A stretch of DNA of 64,000 nucleotides from Mesorhizobium ciceri biovar biserrulae WSM1271 (GCF_000185905.1 NC_014923.1:4549501-4613500); one strand, 5' to 3'. Shown: positions 43,095 through 52,581, numbered from the stretch's first letter. Notes: generated from the letters alone by a model not told the origin. Program-made: numbers and translations.

Positions 43095-43619
43095 ATGGAG
43101 TTGTTGTTGCGCGCGCTGAATTTCAAGTCGACCTTCTCGTCCAGGCCCGCCGGCGCGATCTCGCTGCTGATGATCGTTTCGGCACTATCGGCCTGCCACA
43201 CCTCCAAGATGATCGGCGACCTCAGCCCGAGTGAGACGCTGACGCAAGGTTACGTCATAGACCAGCAGGCAATCGACCTGGTGCCGGTCGGTTCGAGCCG
43301 CGAGCAGGTGCTTCTGGCGCTCGGCACGCCGTCGACGACCGCGACCTTCGACAACGAGGCCTTCTATTACATTTCGCAGACGCGCAAGCGCTACGTCGCC
43401 TTCGACAAGCCACGGCTCATTGATCAGCATGTGCTGGCGGTCTATTTCGGCGCCGATGGCCGCGTCACCCAGATCGCCAATTACGGGATGAAGGACGGCA
43501 AGATGTTCGACTTCATCTCACGCACCACACCGACCGGCGGCAAGGACCAGAACTTCCTCAGCCAGATCATCAACGGTGCCAGCAAACTGGCACCCAGCAT
43601 TCCGGGCGGCGGCGCCTAA
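43095..43619 (+). CDS. bamE: outer membrane protein assembly factor BamE (SmpA/OmlA)
   Basis: 174-residue lipoprotein, part of the BAM complex that inserts beta-barrel proteins. A long signal region ends in the lipobox SALSAC (Cys34). The SmpA/OmlA domain shows IDLVPVGSSREQVLLALGTPS (about 61-81) and FYYISQTRKRYVAF. The ATG gives MELLLRALNF; a TTG nine bases later with GGAG upstream is an alternative, so the exact start is open. A strong terminator lies 45 bp beyond the stop. Confidence 0.93.
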   Translation: MELLLRALNFKSTFSSRPAGAISLLMIVSALSACHTSKMIGDLSPSETLTQGYVIDQQAIDLVPVGSSREQVLLALGTPSTTATFDNEAFYYISQTRKRYVAFDKPRLIDQHVLAVYFGADGRVTQIANYGMKDGKMFDFISRTTPTGGKDQNFLSQIINGASKLAPSIPGGGA

Positions 43620-43664
43620 TTCCTTTCGGCTTCCATTCCGGGAGCCTCATCATCTCAGGCGACC

Positions 43665-43696
43665 AAAAACCCGCGGGAGCGATCCTGCGGGTTTTT
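43665..43696 (+). terminator. Rho-independent terminator after bamE
   Basis: AAAAACCCGC (43665-43674) and GCGGGTTTTT (43687-43696) form a perfect 10-bp stem, with A-run and T-run on both sides so it can work in both directions. It is nearly identical, in inverted orientation, to the terminator after hppA. Confidence 0.88.
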
Positions 43697-43842
43697 GTTG
43701 TGGCCTCGATCAGGGCAAGATCCCCGTATGTTTGCCGGCGATGCTTAAGCCGTCGAAACCCAAGCCGGTAGATGAGATACCGGCGCATTTACCGCATGCA
43801 AGAGATCGGCTTGTTGACGCGTCGACATGGCATTGCTCAACG

Positions 43843-43875
43843 AAAAACCCGCGGGATCGCTCCCGCGGGTTGTTT
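43843..43875 (-). terminator. Rho-independent terminator after hppA
   Basis: ACCCGCGGGA (43847-43856) and TCCCGCGGGT (43861-43870) form a 10-bp stem with a TCGC loop. On the minus strand it is followed by a T-run (TTTTTCG). It shares most of its sequence, inverted, with the bamE terminator 170 bp away. Confidence 0.88.
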
Positions 43876-43891
43876 CGGGCTGAAGCCTAGA

Positions 43892-46033
43892 TCAGCCGTG
43901 CGCGAGCACGGCCAGCAGCAGGAGCGCGACGATGTTGGTGATCTTGATCGCCGGGTTGACGGCGGGGCCAGCGGTGTCCTTGTAGGGATCGCCGACCGTG
44001 TCACCGGTCACCGAAGCCTTGTGCGCCTCGGAACCCTTGAGATGCTTGACGCCGTCCTTGTCGACAAAGCCGTCTTCGAAGGACTTCTTGGCGTTGTCCC
44101 AGGCGCCGCCGCCAGAGGTCATCGAGATAGCGACGAACAGGCCGTTGACGATGACGCCGAGCAGCGAGGCACCCAGCGCTGCAAAGGCAGACGCCTTCGA
44201 GCCCGAGATCAGCAGCACGCCGAAATAGACGACGAGCGGCGCCAGCACCGGCAGCAGCGACGGGATGATCATTTCCCTGATTGCCGCCTTGGTCAGAAGG
44301 TCGACCGCGCGGGCGTAGTTCGGCTTCGAGGTGCCGGCCATGATGCCCGGATCCTCGCGGAACTGCTTGCGCACCTCCTCGACGATGGCGCCCGCCGCAC
44401 GGCCGACGGCCGTCATGGCGATGCCGCCGAACAGATACGGGATCAGCCCGCCGAAGATCAGGCCGGCGACGACGTATGGGTTGGAGAGATCGAAGGAGAT
44501 CTCGCCCATGCCCTGGAAGTAGGGATATTTGTCGCCATTGGCGGCGAAGAACTTCAGGTCGTTCGAGTACGCGGCAAACAGCACCAATGCGCCGAGACCA
44601 GCGGAGCCGATGGCGTAGCCCTTGGTCACCGCCTTGGTGGTGTTGCCGACCGCGTCGAGCGCGTCGGTGGAGTGGCGCACTTCCTTGGGCAGGCCGGCCA
44701 TTTCGGCGATGCCGCCGGCATTGTCGGTGACCGGGCCGAAGGCATCGAGCGCAACGATCATGCCGGCAAGGCCGAGCATCGTCGTGACCGCGATCGCCGT
44801 ACCGAAGAGGCCGGCAAGCTGATAGGTCGAGATGATGCCGCCGACGATGACGATCGCCGGCAGCGCCGTCGATTCCAGCGAGACCGCGAGGCCCTGGATG
44901 ACGTTGGTGCCGTGACCGGTGACCGACGCCTGGGCGATGGAATTGACCGGGCGCTTGTTGGTGCCGGTGTAGTATTCGGTGATGACCACGATGAGACCGG
45001 TCACCACGAGGCCGATCAGGCCGCAGATGAACAGGTTCTTGCCGGTGATGACCATGCCGGCGACAGTGCCGACCTCACCCCAGCCGAGCGTCACCTGGGT
45101 GGCGACGCCGAGGCCGACGATGGACAGCAGGCCAGTGACGATCAGGCCCTTGTAGAGTGCGCCCATGATCGAGCCGTTGGAACCGAGCTTGACGAAGAAG
45201 GTGCCGACGATCGAGGTCAGGATGCAGGCGCCGCAGATGGCGAGCGGATAAAGCATGGCCGCACCCAACACGGCGGTGCCGCCAAAGAAGATGGCAGCCA
45301 GAACCATGGTGGCGACGACAGTCACCGCATAGGTTTCGAACAGGTCAGCGGCCATGCCGGCGCAGTCGCCGACATTGTCGCCGACATTGTCGGCGATCGT
45401 GGCCGGGTTGCGCGGATCGTCTTCGGGAATACCGGCTTCGACCTTGCCGACGAGATCGCCACCGACGTCGGCGCCTTTGGTGAAGATGCCGCCGCCGAGA
45501 CGAGCGAAGATCGAGATCAGCGATGCGCCGAAGCCGAGCGAGACCAGCGAGTCGATGACGATGCGGTCATTGGGCTGGAGGCCCATGAAGTGGGTCAGGA
45601 TGAGGTAGTAGATCGACACGCCGAGCAAGGCGAGGCCAGCAACCAGCATGCCGGTGATGGCGCCCGATTTGAACGCGATGTCGAGGCCGGCAGCGAGACT
45701 GTTCGATGCGGCCTGCGCCGTGCGAACGTTGGCGCGAACGGAGACATGCATGCCGATGAAGCCGGCGGCGCCTGAAAGCACCGCTCCGATCAGGAAGCCG
45801 ATCGCGGCGGTGATGGACAGCAACCACCAGGCGAGCACGAGGACGACGACGCCAACGATGGCGATGGTGGTGTACTGACGCGCCAGATAGGCTTGTGCGC
45901 CCTCGCGGATAGCCGCGGAGATTTCCTGCATGCGTGCATTGCCCTGATCGGCCGCAAGGACCGAACGTGTCGCCCAGATGGCGTAAAGGATTGAAAGCAG
46001 GCCGCAGGCGATGACGGCGGAAATAATTGTCAT
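43892..46033 (-). CDS. hppA: K+-independent H+-translocating membrane pyrophosphatase
   Basis: Integral inner-membrane pump of about 16 helices that uses PPi hydrolysis to move protons; 713 residues, full length. The PPi-binding motifs are intact: DVGGDLVGKVEAGIPEDDPR (189-208), NVGDNVGDCAGMAADLFE (216-233) and DNAGGIAEM (437-445). Lys467 in GNTTKA, where K+-dependent enzymes have Ala, marks it as the K+-independent type. GAGGAAAATCC precedes the ATG. It is flanked by its own terminator and is probably monocistronic. In rhizobia these pumps are associated with acid or symbiotic conditions. Confidence 0.96.
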   Translation of the reverse strand: MTIISAVIACGLLSILYAIWATRSVLAADQGNARMQEISAAIREGAQAYLARQYTTIAIVGVVVLVLAWWLLSITAAIGFLIGAVLSGAAGFIGMHVSVRANVRTAQAASNSLAAGLDIAFKSGAITGMLVAGLALLGVSIYYLILTHFMGLQPNDRIVIDSLVSLGFGASLISIFARLGGGIFTKGADVGGDLVGKVEAGIPEDDPRNPATIADNVGDNVGDCAGMAADLFETYAVTVVATMVLAAIFFGGTAVLGAAMLYPLAICGACILTSIVGTFFVKLGSNGSIMGALYKGLIVTGLLSIVGLGVATQVTLGWGEVGTVAGMVITGKNLFICGLIGLVVTGLIVVITEYYTGTNKRPVNSIAQASVTGHGTNVIQGLAVSLESTALPAIVIVGGIISTYQLAGLFGTAIAVTTMLGLAGMIVALDAFGPVTDNAGGIAEMAGLPKEVRHSTDALDAVGNTTKAVTKGYAIGSAGLGALVLFAAYSNDLKFFAANGDKYPYFQGMGEISFDLSNPYVVAGLIFGGLIPYLFGGIAMTAVGRAAGAIVEEVRKQFREDPGIMAGTSKPNYARAVDLLTKAAIREMIIPSLLPVLAPLVVYFGVLLISGSKASAFAALGASLLGVIVNGLFVAISMTSGGGAWDNAKKSFEDGFVDKDGVKHLKGSEAHKASVTGDTVGDPYKDTAGPAVNPAIKITNIVALLLLAVLAHG

Positions 46034-46272
46034 TGCCGGATTTTCCTCGATTGATGGCCCAAAAGAACCCCTCCCTGGGCCGTTGAGACAAAGACCGGAT
46101 TCCGAGCACGGAATCCGCCTCTTCGCAGCGGTGTATGCGAAACAGGGCTGCGAACGTCAAGATATTGTTCGGTTTTTGCCCGGCTTTCGCCCAAATGGTT
46201 GGGACCAGGCGGCGGCTGCCGTCAGCACCCGGGGATTAGATCGATTGAAATTAGCCCTGACGCAGGACGCGG

Positions 46273-47022
46273 CTACTCTGCCTCCCGGCCCATCCGGCGC
46301 GCCGTGTAGCGCTCTATGGCCGACAGGCCGTCATAGATCAGCACGGCAAGGGCTGCCACGATCAGGCCGCCCTGGAGGATGAAGGCGAGATTGTTGGATA
46401 ACAACCCGGCGATGATCACTTCGCCCAGCGTTTTGGCTGCCACGGTCGAACCGATGGTCGCGGTGGCAAGGCTGATCACCACCGACAGCCTGATGCCGCC
46501 GAGAATGATCGGGGCGCTGAGCGGCAGTTCGACCTTGGTGAGCCTTTGCCAACCGGTCATGCCGGCGCCGCGCGCCGCCTCGACGACATTGGCAGGTAGC
46601 GTCGTCAGGCCGGTCAGCGCGTTCTCGAAGATCGGCAGCAGACCGTAGAGAAACAGCGCGATCAGTGTCGGCTTCTCGCCGAAGCCGACGGCCGGCACGG
46701 CGAGTGCCAGCACCGCCACGGGCGGAAAGGTCTGGCCGATGTTGACCAGGCTACGCGACAGCGGCAGGAATTCGGCGCCGGCCGGCCTGGTGACCAGGAT
46801 GGCAAGCGCCACCGCAACGATGGTTGCTGCCACGGTGGCGATCAGAACCGTGCGCAAATGCAGCAATGTCAGCGTCAGCAGGCTGCCCTGGTTGTAGATC
46901 ACCGGCGCATTGTTTTCGGTCAGCGGCTTCAGCAGCGGCACGAACCAGCCGGGATTGGTGACGAAGGCAACGAGCAGCATCACCAGGGCAAGTCTGAGCA
47001 ACGATGGAAGCCAGGCCTTCAT
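46273..47022 (-). CDS. yehW: osmoprotectant ABC transporter permease (YehW-like)
   Basis: 249-residue BPD-type permease with about six helices. The EAA loop is EAARGAGMTGWQRLTKVELPLSAP (split over about 153-176), which contacts the ATPase. It is the shorter of two permeases in the cassette and lies last, overlapping the ATPase by 4 bp (ATGA). The start ATG was chosen because it fits that overlap and the first helix. The four-gene order (binding protein, large permease, ATPase, small permease) is the same as E. coli yehZYXW. Confidence 0.88.
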   Translation of the reverse strand: MKAWLPSLLRLALVMLLVAFVTNPGWFVPLLKPLTENNAPVIYNQGSLLTLTLLHLRTVLIATVAATIVAVALAILVTRPAGAEFLPLSRSLVNIGQTFPPVAVLALAVPAVGFGEKPTLIALFLYGLLPIFENALTGLTTLPANVVEAARGAGMTGWQRLTKVELPLSAPIILGGIRLSVVISLATATIGSTVAAKTLGEVIIAGLLSNNLAFILQGGLIVAALAVLIYDGLSAIERYTARRMGREAE

Positions 47023-47957
47023 GCCGGCCTCGCCGCGCGCTTCACCAGCCCGTCGACGGTGACGCGGCCAAGCGGCTTGCCATCGGCGCCTTTGACCGGC
47101 AGCGCCGGCCGGCCCGTCCACAACAATTCGGCCAGCGCGTCACGCTGGCTGGCGTCGCCGGGGATCGCCTCGCCTTCGGCGGAGCCCTTCTCCACGGCAT
47201 CGCGGACCCGGCCGAGCGACAGCAACCGGAACGGCCTTTCGCTGGCGCCGACCAGGGTCTCGACGAAGGCGCTTGCCGGCTTTGCCAGGATCTCGGCGGG
47301 CTTGGCGTATTGCACCAGCTTGCCGGCATCCATGACCGCGATCTTGTCGCCCATATGCACGGCCTCTTCCATGTCGTGGGTGACCAGGATGATGGTGGTG
47401 CCGAAGCGCTTCTGGATCGCCAGCAGATCTTCCTGCGCCTTGTTGCGGATGATCGGGTCAAGGGCGCCGAACGGTTCGTCCATCAACAGCACGTTGGGCT
47501 CGGCGGCGAGCGCGCGGGCAACGCCGACGCGCTGTTGCTGGCCGCCGGACAGTTCGTGCGGATAGCGCGGCCCGAAGGCTTCGGGGTCAAGCTGATAGAG
47601 CGTCATCAGTTCGTCGACCCGGGCCTTGATGCGGTCCTTGTCCCAACCGAGCAGCACCGGCACGGTGGCAATGTTCTGCGCCACCGTGCGATGCGGGAAC
47701 AGGCCGTGGCCCTGGATGGCGTAGCCGATGCTGCGGCGCAGCTCATAGCCGGGCAGCGAACGATTGTCGGCGCCGTCGAGCTTGATGATGCCCGAGGTCG
47801 GTTCGACCAGCCGGTTGATCATGCGCAGCAACGTCGTCTTGCCGGAACCGGACGTGCCGACAATGACGGCTATGGTGCGCGGCTCGATGACCATCGACAC
47901 GTCATCGACCACGGTCGTCGCGTCATAGCGCTTGGTAATGCCTTCGATCTCGATCAT
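47019..47957 (-). CDS. yehX: osmoprotectant ABC transporter ATP-binding protein (YehX/ProV-like)
   Basis: 312-residue ABC ATPase. Walker A is GTSGSGKTT (34-42), the signature LSGGQQQR (about 137-144), Walker B VLLMDEPF (about 157-164) and the switch His in THDMEEA. The IRNKAQEDL segment is typical of glycine-betaine/proline-type ATPases (ProV, OpuA). The C-terminal ~75 residues look like one degenerate CBS-type repeat (ALPVKGADGKPLGRVTVDGL), which in this family senses ionic strength. It overlaps its neighbours by 4 bp on both sides. Confidence 0.92.
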   Translation of the reverse strand: MIEIEGITKRYDATTVVDDVSMVIEPRTIAVIVGTSGSGKTTLLRMINRLVEPTSGIIKLDGADNRSLPGYELRRSIGYAIQGHGLFPHRTVAQNIATVPVLLGWDKDRIKARVDELMTLYQLDPEAFGPRYPHELSGGQQQRVGVARALAAEPNVLLMDEPFGALDPIIRNKAQEDLLAIQKRFGTTIILVTHDMEEAVHMGDKIAVMDAGKLVQYAKPAEILAKPASAFVETLVGASERPFRLLSLGRVRDAVEKGSAEGEAIPGDASQRDALAELLWTGRPALPVKGADGKPLGRVTVDGLVKRAARPA

Positions 47958-49117
47958 GCCGTTTCAACCCTGCGCCTGGTGGCGGTCATTTCGATCACCG
48001 CATCGAGGATGATGGCGGCGGCAAAGGCGAGCGCGACCGTTGGCACCGCGCCGAGCAGCACAAGGTCCATCGCCGTCTGGCCCACACCCTGGAAGACGAA
48101 TACGCCGAAACCGCCGCCGCCGATCAGCGCGGCAATGGTGGCGAGGCCGATGTTCTGCACCAAGACGATGCGGATGCCGGTGAGGATGACGGGAAAAGCC
48201 AGCGGAAACTCGACGCCGAACAGGCGCTGCCTGTCGGTCATGCCCATGCCGCGTGCGGCGTCGTTGGCGGTGCGCGGCACGCCAGCGAGACCGACCACGG
48301 TGTTGGCCACCACCGGCAGCAGCGAATAAAGGAACAGCGCGACGAAGGCGGGGGCTGTGCCGATGCCGCGAATGCCGAGCGCGGCAGCCCCCGGCACATG
48401 CGTGGCCACCCAGCCAAGCGGCGCGATCAGCAGGCCGAACAGCGCGATCGAGGGAATGGTCTGGATGATGTTGAGCACGTTGAGAACCCCGGCGCGCAGA
48501 CTTTCGACACGATGGCAGAGAATGCCCAGCGGCAGGCCGACGACCACTGCCGCAAGCAGCGACCCTAGCGCCAGCGTCACATGCTTGGAGCCCTCCGCCC
48601 AGAAACTGTCGGCGCGGTTGAAATATTCCTTCAGGATCGACAGATTGTCCCAGCTTCCCGAAATCAACAGCAGCCCGATCGCCAAAGCCGAGACCGCAAG
48701 CACGCCAACTCGTGCCAATGGCGACAGGTTCAGCCGTGTCAGCACATCGGCAAGCAAAAGCGTGAAGGCAAAGATCAGAATCCAGAAACCGGAGGCTGGC
48801 GAAACTCTCGCAAAGGTGTTGCCCTCCGGCGTGAGAAATGTTCCGGCGACGCCGATCAGCAGCGCGAGCGCGGCAAGCGCCACCACGCTGGCGGCAAGGC
48901 GCAGCGCAAGCAGTGTCTTGAACAGCGCGATGAGTGCTGCGGCGACGACGATGACGAGCAGCAGCGTCCCGGTGATTGCCGGCAGCGCCTCAAGAATTGA
49001 GCGCGCCTGGCCGGGGACGATGCGGTTGGCACGGAACGTGGCAAAGGGCGCGGCAAAAGCCGCGTAGGCTGATATAGCGGCGATGATCACGCCGAGCTTG
49101 TCGAAGCGGATGTTCAC
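47954..49117 (-). CDS. yehY: osmoprotectant ABC transporter permease with N-terminal membrane extension (YehY-like)
   Basis: 387-residue permease. About five additional N-terminal helices (to ~150) precede the standard BPD domain, whose EAA-like loop is DAARGMGMTDRQRLFGVELPLAFP (split over about 284-307). This long form is the YehY type and distinguishes it from ProW. It ends 4 bp inside the ATPase gene and lies 55 bp after the binding-protein stop. Confidence 0.9.
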   Translation of the reverse strand: MNIRFDKLGVIIAAISAYAAFAAPFATFRANRIVPGQARSILEALPAITGTLLLVIVVAAALIALFKTLLALRLAASVVALAALALLIGVAGTFLTPEGNTFARVSPASGFWILIFAFTLLLADVLTRLNLSPLARVGVLAVSALAIGLLLISGSWDNLSILKEYFNRADSFWAEGSKHVTLALGSLLAAVVVGLPLGILCHRVESLRAGVLNVLNIIQTIPSIALFGLLIAPLGWVATHVPGAAALGIRGIGTAPAFVALFLYSLLPVVANTVVGLAGVPRTANDAARGMGMTDRQRLFGVEFPLAFPVILTGIRIVLVQNIGLATIAALIGGGGFGVFVFQGVGQTAMDLVLLGAVPTVALAFAAAIILDAVIEMTATRRRVETA

Positions 49118-49172
49118 GCCCTCCCCCGTCAGTCGATCCGGCGCGCCACGAAAGCGGCGCGCCGGAATCGTC

Positions 49173-50084
49173 CTACTTCAGGAAGCCGTTCTTCTTCAAA
49201 AAGTCCTCGGCGACGCCCTTGACCGGCTCGCCGCCGACCTGCACGCGACCATTCAGCTCCTGCAGCGTGACGAGGTCGAGCTTGGCGAAGACCGGCTTCA
49301 GCAGCGTCTCGATCTCGGGATGTTGCTTCAGCACCGCTTCGCGGATGATCGGCGCCGGCTGGTAGACCGGCTGCACGCCCTTGTCGTCGTCGAGCACGAC
49401 GAGCCCGGACGGTGCGATGCCGCCATCGGTGCCGTAGACCATGGCCGCATTGGCGCCGTTGGTCTGGTTGGCGGCCGCGGCGATGGTTGCCGCGGTGTCG
49501 CCGCCTGAGAGAGTGATCAGTTGGTCCGGCTTCAGCGTGAAGCCATAGGTGGTCTGGAAGGCCGGCAGTGCAGCCGCCGAATTGACGAACTCGGCAGAAG
49601 CCGCCAGCACCACCTGACCGCCGCCCGCGACATATTTGCCGAAGTCGGTGAGCGTGGCGAGCTTGTTGGTCTCGGCGACTTCCTTGCGCAGCGCAATCGC
49701 CCAGGTGTTGTTTGCGGGCGACGGCGACAGCCAGACGATCTTGTTGGCGTCGTAGTCGAGCTTCTTGGCCGTTTCATAGGCCTTGGCGGCATCCTTCCAG
49801 ACCGGGTCGTCGGCCTTCTCGAAGAAGAAGGCGGCGTTGCCGGTGTATTCGGGATAGATGTCGATCTCGCCGGCGGTGATCGCCTTGCGCACCACCGGCG
49901 TGCCGCCGAGCTGGATACGGTCCGATGTCTTGATGTTGTTGGCGTTGAGGACGAGCTGGATGATGTTGCCGAGCACGCCGCCCTCGGTGTCGATCTTCGA
50001 AGAGACAACCACCTGGGCATTGGCGGAAGCCACCGTGATGCCGAGCGCCAATGCCGCGCCGGCCAGAAACTTGACTGAAAACAT
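49173..50084 (-). CDS. osmF: osmoprotectant-binding periplasmic protein (OsmF/YehZ-like)
   Basis: 303-residue solute-binding protein of the glycine-betaine OpuAC type. A signal peptide ends at SANA-QV (about residue 23). KIDTEGGVLGNIIQLVL and GEIDIYPEYTGNAAFF (about 72-87) are family landmarks; aromatic residues in those regions form the cage for quaternary amines. OsmF-type systems in enterobacteria have low betaine affinity, so the true ligand is uncertain. It is the first gene of the cassette; a longer start exists but runs upstream over the divergent FMN reductase gene. Confidence 0.9.
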   Translation of the reverse strand: MFSVKFLAGAALALGITVASANAQVVVSSKIDTEGGVLGNIIQLVLNANNIKTSDRIQLGGTPVVRKAITAGEIDIYPEYTGNAAFFFEKADDPVWKDAAKAYETAKKLDYDANKIVWLSPSPANNTWAIALRKEVAETNKLATLTDFGKYVAGGGQVVLAASAEFVNSAAALPAFQTTYGFTLKPDQLITLSGGDTAATIAAAANQTNGANAAMVYGTDGGIAPSGLVVLDDDKGVQPVYQPAPIIREAVLKQHPEIETLLKPVFAKLDLVTLQELNGRVQVGGEPVKGVAEDFLKKNGFLK

Positions 50085-50288
50085 TGTGGAACCCCTAGCT
50101 ATGAACCGAAACGCGATGACCGCATATGAGCATGGCTTCAACGGCCAGTCGGGGCACACGGTTTCATAACAAGGGGGATCAGCGCAATATTTTTGTTCGG
50201 AAGGCCGATTTTGAGGCGACGCTGGCGATCTGCTGCCATCTGGCGGATAATGCCATAGAGTGCGGGTGGCAAACACGGAGAGCGTGTC

Positions 50289-50861
50289 ATGGCCATACAC
50301 AAAGTCGGCTACCTCATCGGAAGTCTTGCCCGGGAATCCATCAACCGCAAGCTCGCGAAGGCGCTCGTTCAACTGGCTCCTCCGGAACTTGAAATGACGG
50401 AAATCGCCTTCAGGGATCTGCCTCTTTACAGCTACGATTATGATGCGGATTTCCCGCCGGTCGCCCGGGATTTCAAAAAGGCGATCGCGTCCGTTCAGGC
50501 CGTCCTGTTCGTTACCCCGGAGTACAACCGCTCGATCCCTGGCGGATTAAAGAACGCGATCGACTGGGCGAGCCGCCCCTATGGAAAGAATTCATTCGCG
50601 CGCAAACCGTCCGCCGTCATCGGAACATCGCCGGGCGCCATCGCAACCGCTGTCGCCCAACAAAGCCTGCGCAGCGTTCTGAGCTTCTGCAACTCACCCC
50701 AGATGAATGCGCCGGAAGCCTATATCCAGTTCACGCCGGGACTGATAACGGACGACGGCGAAGTGACGGTCGAATCCACCGAGGACTTCCTGCGCAACTA
50801 CATGGCTGAGTTCCATATGTTCATAGCGCGGGTGCTTCAGGTGTTGCCGCCGGACGCATAG
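50289..50861 (+). CDS. NAD(P)H-dependent FMN reductase (chromate/quinone reductase-like)
   Basis: 190-residue flavodoxin-fold enzyme of the NADPH-dependent FMN reductase family. GSLARESINRKLAKAL (11-26) is the phosphate-binding loop of FMN, and TPEYNRSIPGGLKNAIDWASRP (about 76-97) is the signature shared with ChrR/YieF-type quinone reductases. It may protect from quinones or oxidants. GGAGAG precedes the ATG. It diverges from the OsmF-type gene and converges on the MFS gene with 8 bp between stops. Confidence 0.9.
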   Translation: MAIHKVGYLIGSLARESINRKLAKALVQLAPPELEMTEIAFRDLPLYSYDYDADFPPVARDFKKAIASVQAVLFVTPEYNRSIPGGLKNAIDWASRPYGKNSFARKPSAVIGTSPGAIATAVAQQSLRSVLSFCNSPQMNAPEAYIQFTPGLITDDGEVTVESTEDFLRNYMAEFHMFIARVLQVLPPDA

Positions 50862-50869
50862 GTTTGGCG

Positions 50870-52084
50870 TCAAGCCGGGCGGCGCGCGCTCGTCAGCTTC
50901 AGCGCGCCCAGCGCCACGAAGCACAGGACGGTGACCGGAAAGACTATCCAGTTCAGCATCTCCCAGCCCCAGGCGTTGTAGACCATGCCCGACATCAGTG
51001 AGGCGCAGGCGACGGAGCCGAACAGGACGAAGTCGTGGAAGCCTTGCACCTTGCCCTTTTCCGACGGCCGGTAGGTGGAGGCCACCATTGCGGTCGCGCC
51101 AATGAAGCCGAAGTTCCAACCAAGGCCCAGCAGGATCAGCGACGTCCAGAACTGCCACAGCGCCAGGCCCGACAGAGCGACAATGGCGCAGCCGATGAGC
51201 AGGATCAGGCCGGTGGTCACAATGCGTTCGGCGCCGAAGCGATGGATCAGCGAGCCGGTGAAGAAGCTTGGCGCAAACATCGCCATGACGTGCCAGGAGA
51301 TGCCCAGCGTCGCGTCGGTCTCCGACAGTCCGCAGCCGACCATGGCCAGCGGTGCGCCCGTCATGACGAAGCTCATCAGCGCGTAGCTGCCGACCGCACA
51401 AAAAAGCGCGGCGACGAAACGCGGCTGCGTGACGATTTCAGCCAGTGGTCTGGCGTCGCTGTCGGCGATCTCCACCTTGCCGGATGCTTTCGCCGGCAGC
51501 CGCAGGAAGGACAGGATGATGGCGCCGACGGCGGCCAGCGGCAGGATGGACACGAACGAACCGGCAAACATGACCGGCGCCAGCGATTCGCGGGTGAAGA
51601 TGACAATCTGCGGCCCGAGGATAGCGGTGACGATGCCGCCGGCCAGCACGAAAGAGATGGCGCGCGCCTTGAATTCCGGCGGTGCGTTGTCAGCGGCGGC
51701 GAAGCGGAACTGCTGGACGAAGGCGCCGCCGACACCGATCGTGAGCAAGCCAAAGGCAAACAGCCAGAAGCTCCCTTGAAAAAGCGCAAGCGTGGCGATC
51801 AGGCCGCCAAGCGCCGTGACGATCGTCCCGGTCATGAAGCCGCCGCGCTGGCCCATTCTGCGGATGATGGCCGCTGCAGGCAGCGCGCCGAGCGCCACGC
51901 CGATGTTGAAGCCGGTGATCGGCGCTGTCGCCAATGATTTGTCGGGGCCAAGCAGATATTGCCCGGCCAGCGCGCCCACGGAGATGGCGATGGGGGCCGC
52001 CGAGCCGATGATCGCCTGCGATGCGGCCAGGATCAGCGCCGTGCGGCGCGCCTCGCTGCCTGCCTCGACGGCGATTGCCGTCAT
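50870..52084 (-). CDS. MFS transporter
   Basis: 404-residue, 12-helix major facilitator protein; substrate unknown. The loop 2-3 motif is present as IIRRMGQRGGFMTG (about 73-86), a variant of the G-x3-D-R-x-G-R/K signature. The overall pattern resembles the YcaD/UMF-type drug or sugar-phosphate exporters. Its ATG overlaps the nusB stop by 4 bp, so it is translated from the end of the riboflavin/nusB transcript, where no transport function is required by the pathway. Confidence 0.9.
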   Translation of the reverse strand: MTAIAVEAGSEARRTALILAASQAIIGSAAPIAISVGALAGQYLLGPDKSLATAPITGFNIGVALGALPAAAIIRRMGQRGGFMTGTIVTALGGLIATLALFQGSFWLFAFGLLTIGVGGAFVQQFRFAAADNAPPEFKARAISFVLAGGIVTAILGPQIVIFTRESLAPVMFAGSFVSILPLAAVGAIILSFLRLPAKASGKVEIADSDARPLAEIVTQPRFVAALFCAVGSYALMSFVMTGAPLAMVGCGLSETDATLGISWHVMAMFAPSFFTGSLIHRFGAERIVTTGLILLIGCAIVALSGLALWQFWTSLILLGLGWNFGFIGATAMVASTYRPSEKGKVQGFHDFVLFGSVACASLMSGMVYNAWGWEMLNWIVFPVTVLCFVALGALKLTSARRPA

Positions 52085-52581
52085 GATGCGTCCTTGCCGC
52101 GCCCCTCGCCACGCACCCGGCGTGACACACGGTCGAGCACGGCATTGACCAGCTTCGGCTCGTCTTCCTCGTAGAAGGCCTTGGCGATGTCGACATATTC
52201 GGAGACTATGACGGCGACCGGGACATCCTCGCGCTTCATCAGTTCGTAGACGCCGGCGCGCAGGATGGCGCGCAGCGTCGAATCGAGCCGCGACAGCGGC
52301 CAGTCCTCGGTCAGCGCCTGGCGGATGATCGGATCGATGGTCTTCTGGTTCTCGACGACACCCGCCAGGATAGCGCGAAACCATTGCGCATCGGCCTCGC
52401 GATAGAGCGCGCCGTCGACTTCCTTGCCAAGGCGAAATGCCTCGTACTCGGCGGTGATCTCGAAGACACCGCTGCCGGCGACATCCATCTGATAGAGCGC
52501 CTGCACGGCGGCCAGACGGGCAGCGCCGCGCTTGTTGGCGTGGCGCATCGCGGGCTGCCCGGGCGAAGCGGGTTCGCTCAC
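52081..52581 (-). CDS. nusB: transcription antitermination factor NusB
   Basis: 166-residue all-helical protein that binds boxA RNA with NusE (S10) in rRNA antitermination. RGAARLAAVQALYQMDVAG (about 18-36) is the conserved first helix with the RNA-binding Arg, and RAILRAGVYELMKREDVPVAVIVSEYVDIAK (split over about 104-134) the C-terminal signature. Its ATG overlaps the ribH end by 4 bp, the widespread ribH-nusB linkage. Confidence 0.96.
   Translation of the reverse strand: MSEPASPGQPAMRHANKRGAARLAAVQALYQMDVAGSGVFEITAEYEAFRLGKEVDGALYREADAQWFRAILAGVVENQKTIDPIIRQALTEDWPLSRLDSTLRAILRAGVYELMKREDVPVAVIVSEYVDIAKAFYEEDEPKLVNAVLDRVSRRVRGEGRGKDAS

Noticed and set aside
43772..45775. A 667-codon plus-strand frame antisense to hppA
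   Set aside because: The reading is rich in Asp, Arg, His and Gly, as expected from the complement of a GC-rich membrane protein gene; the hppA motifs on the other strand are intact.
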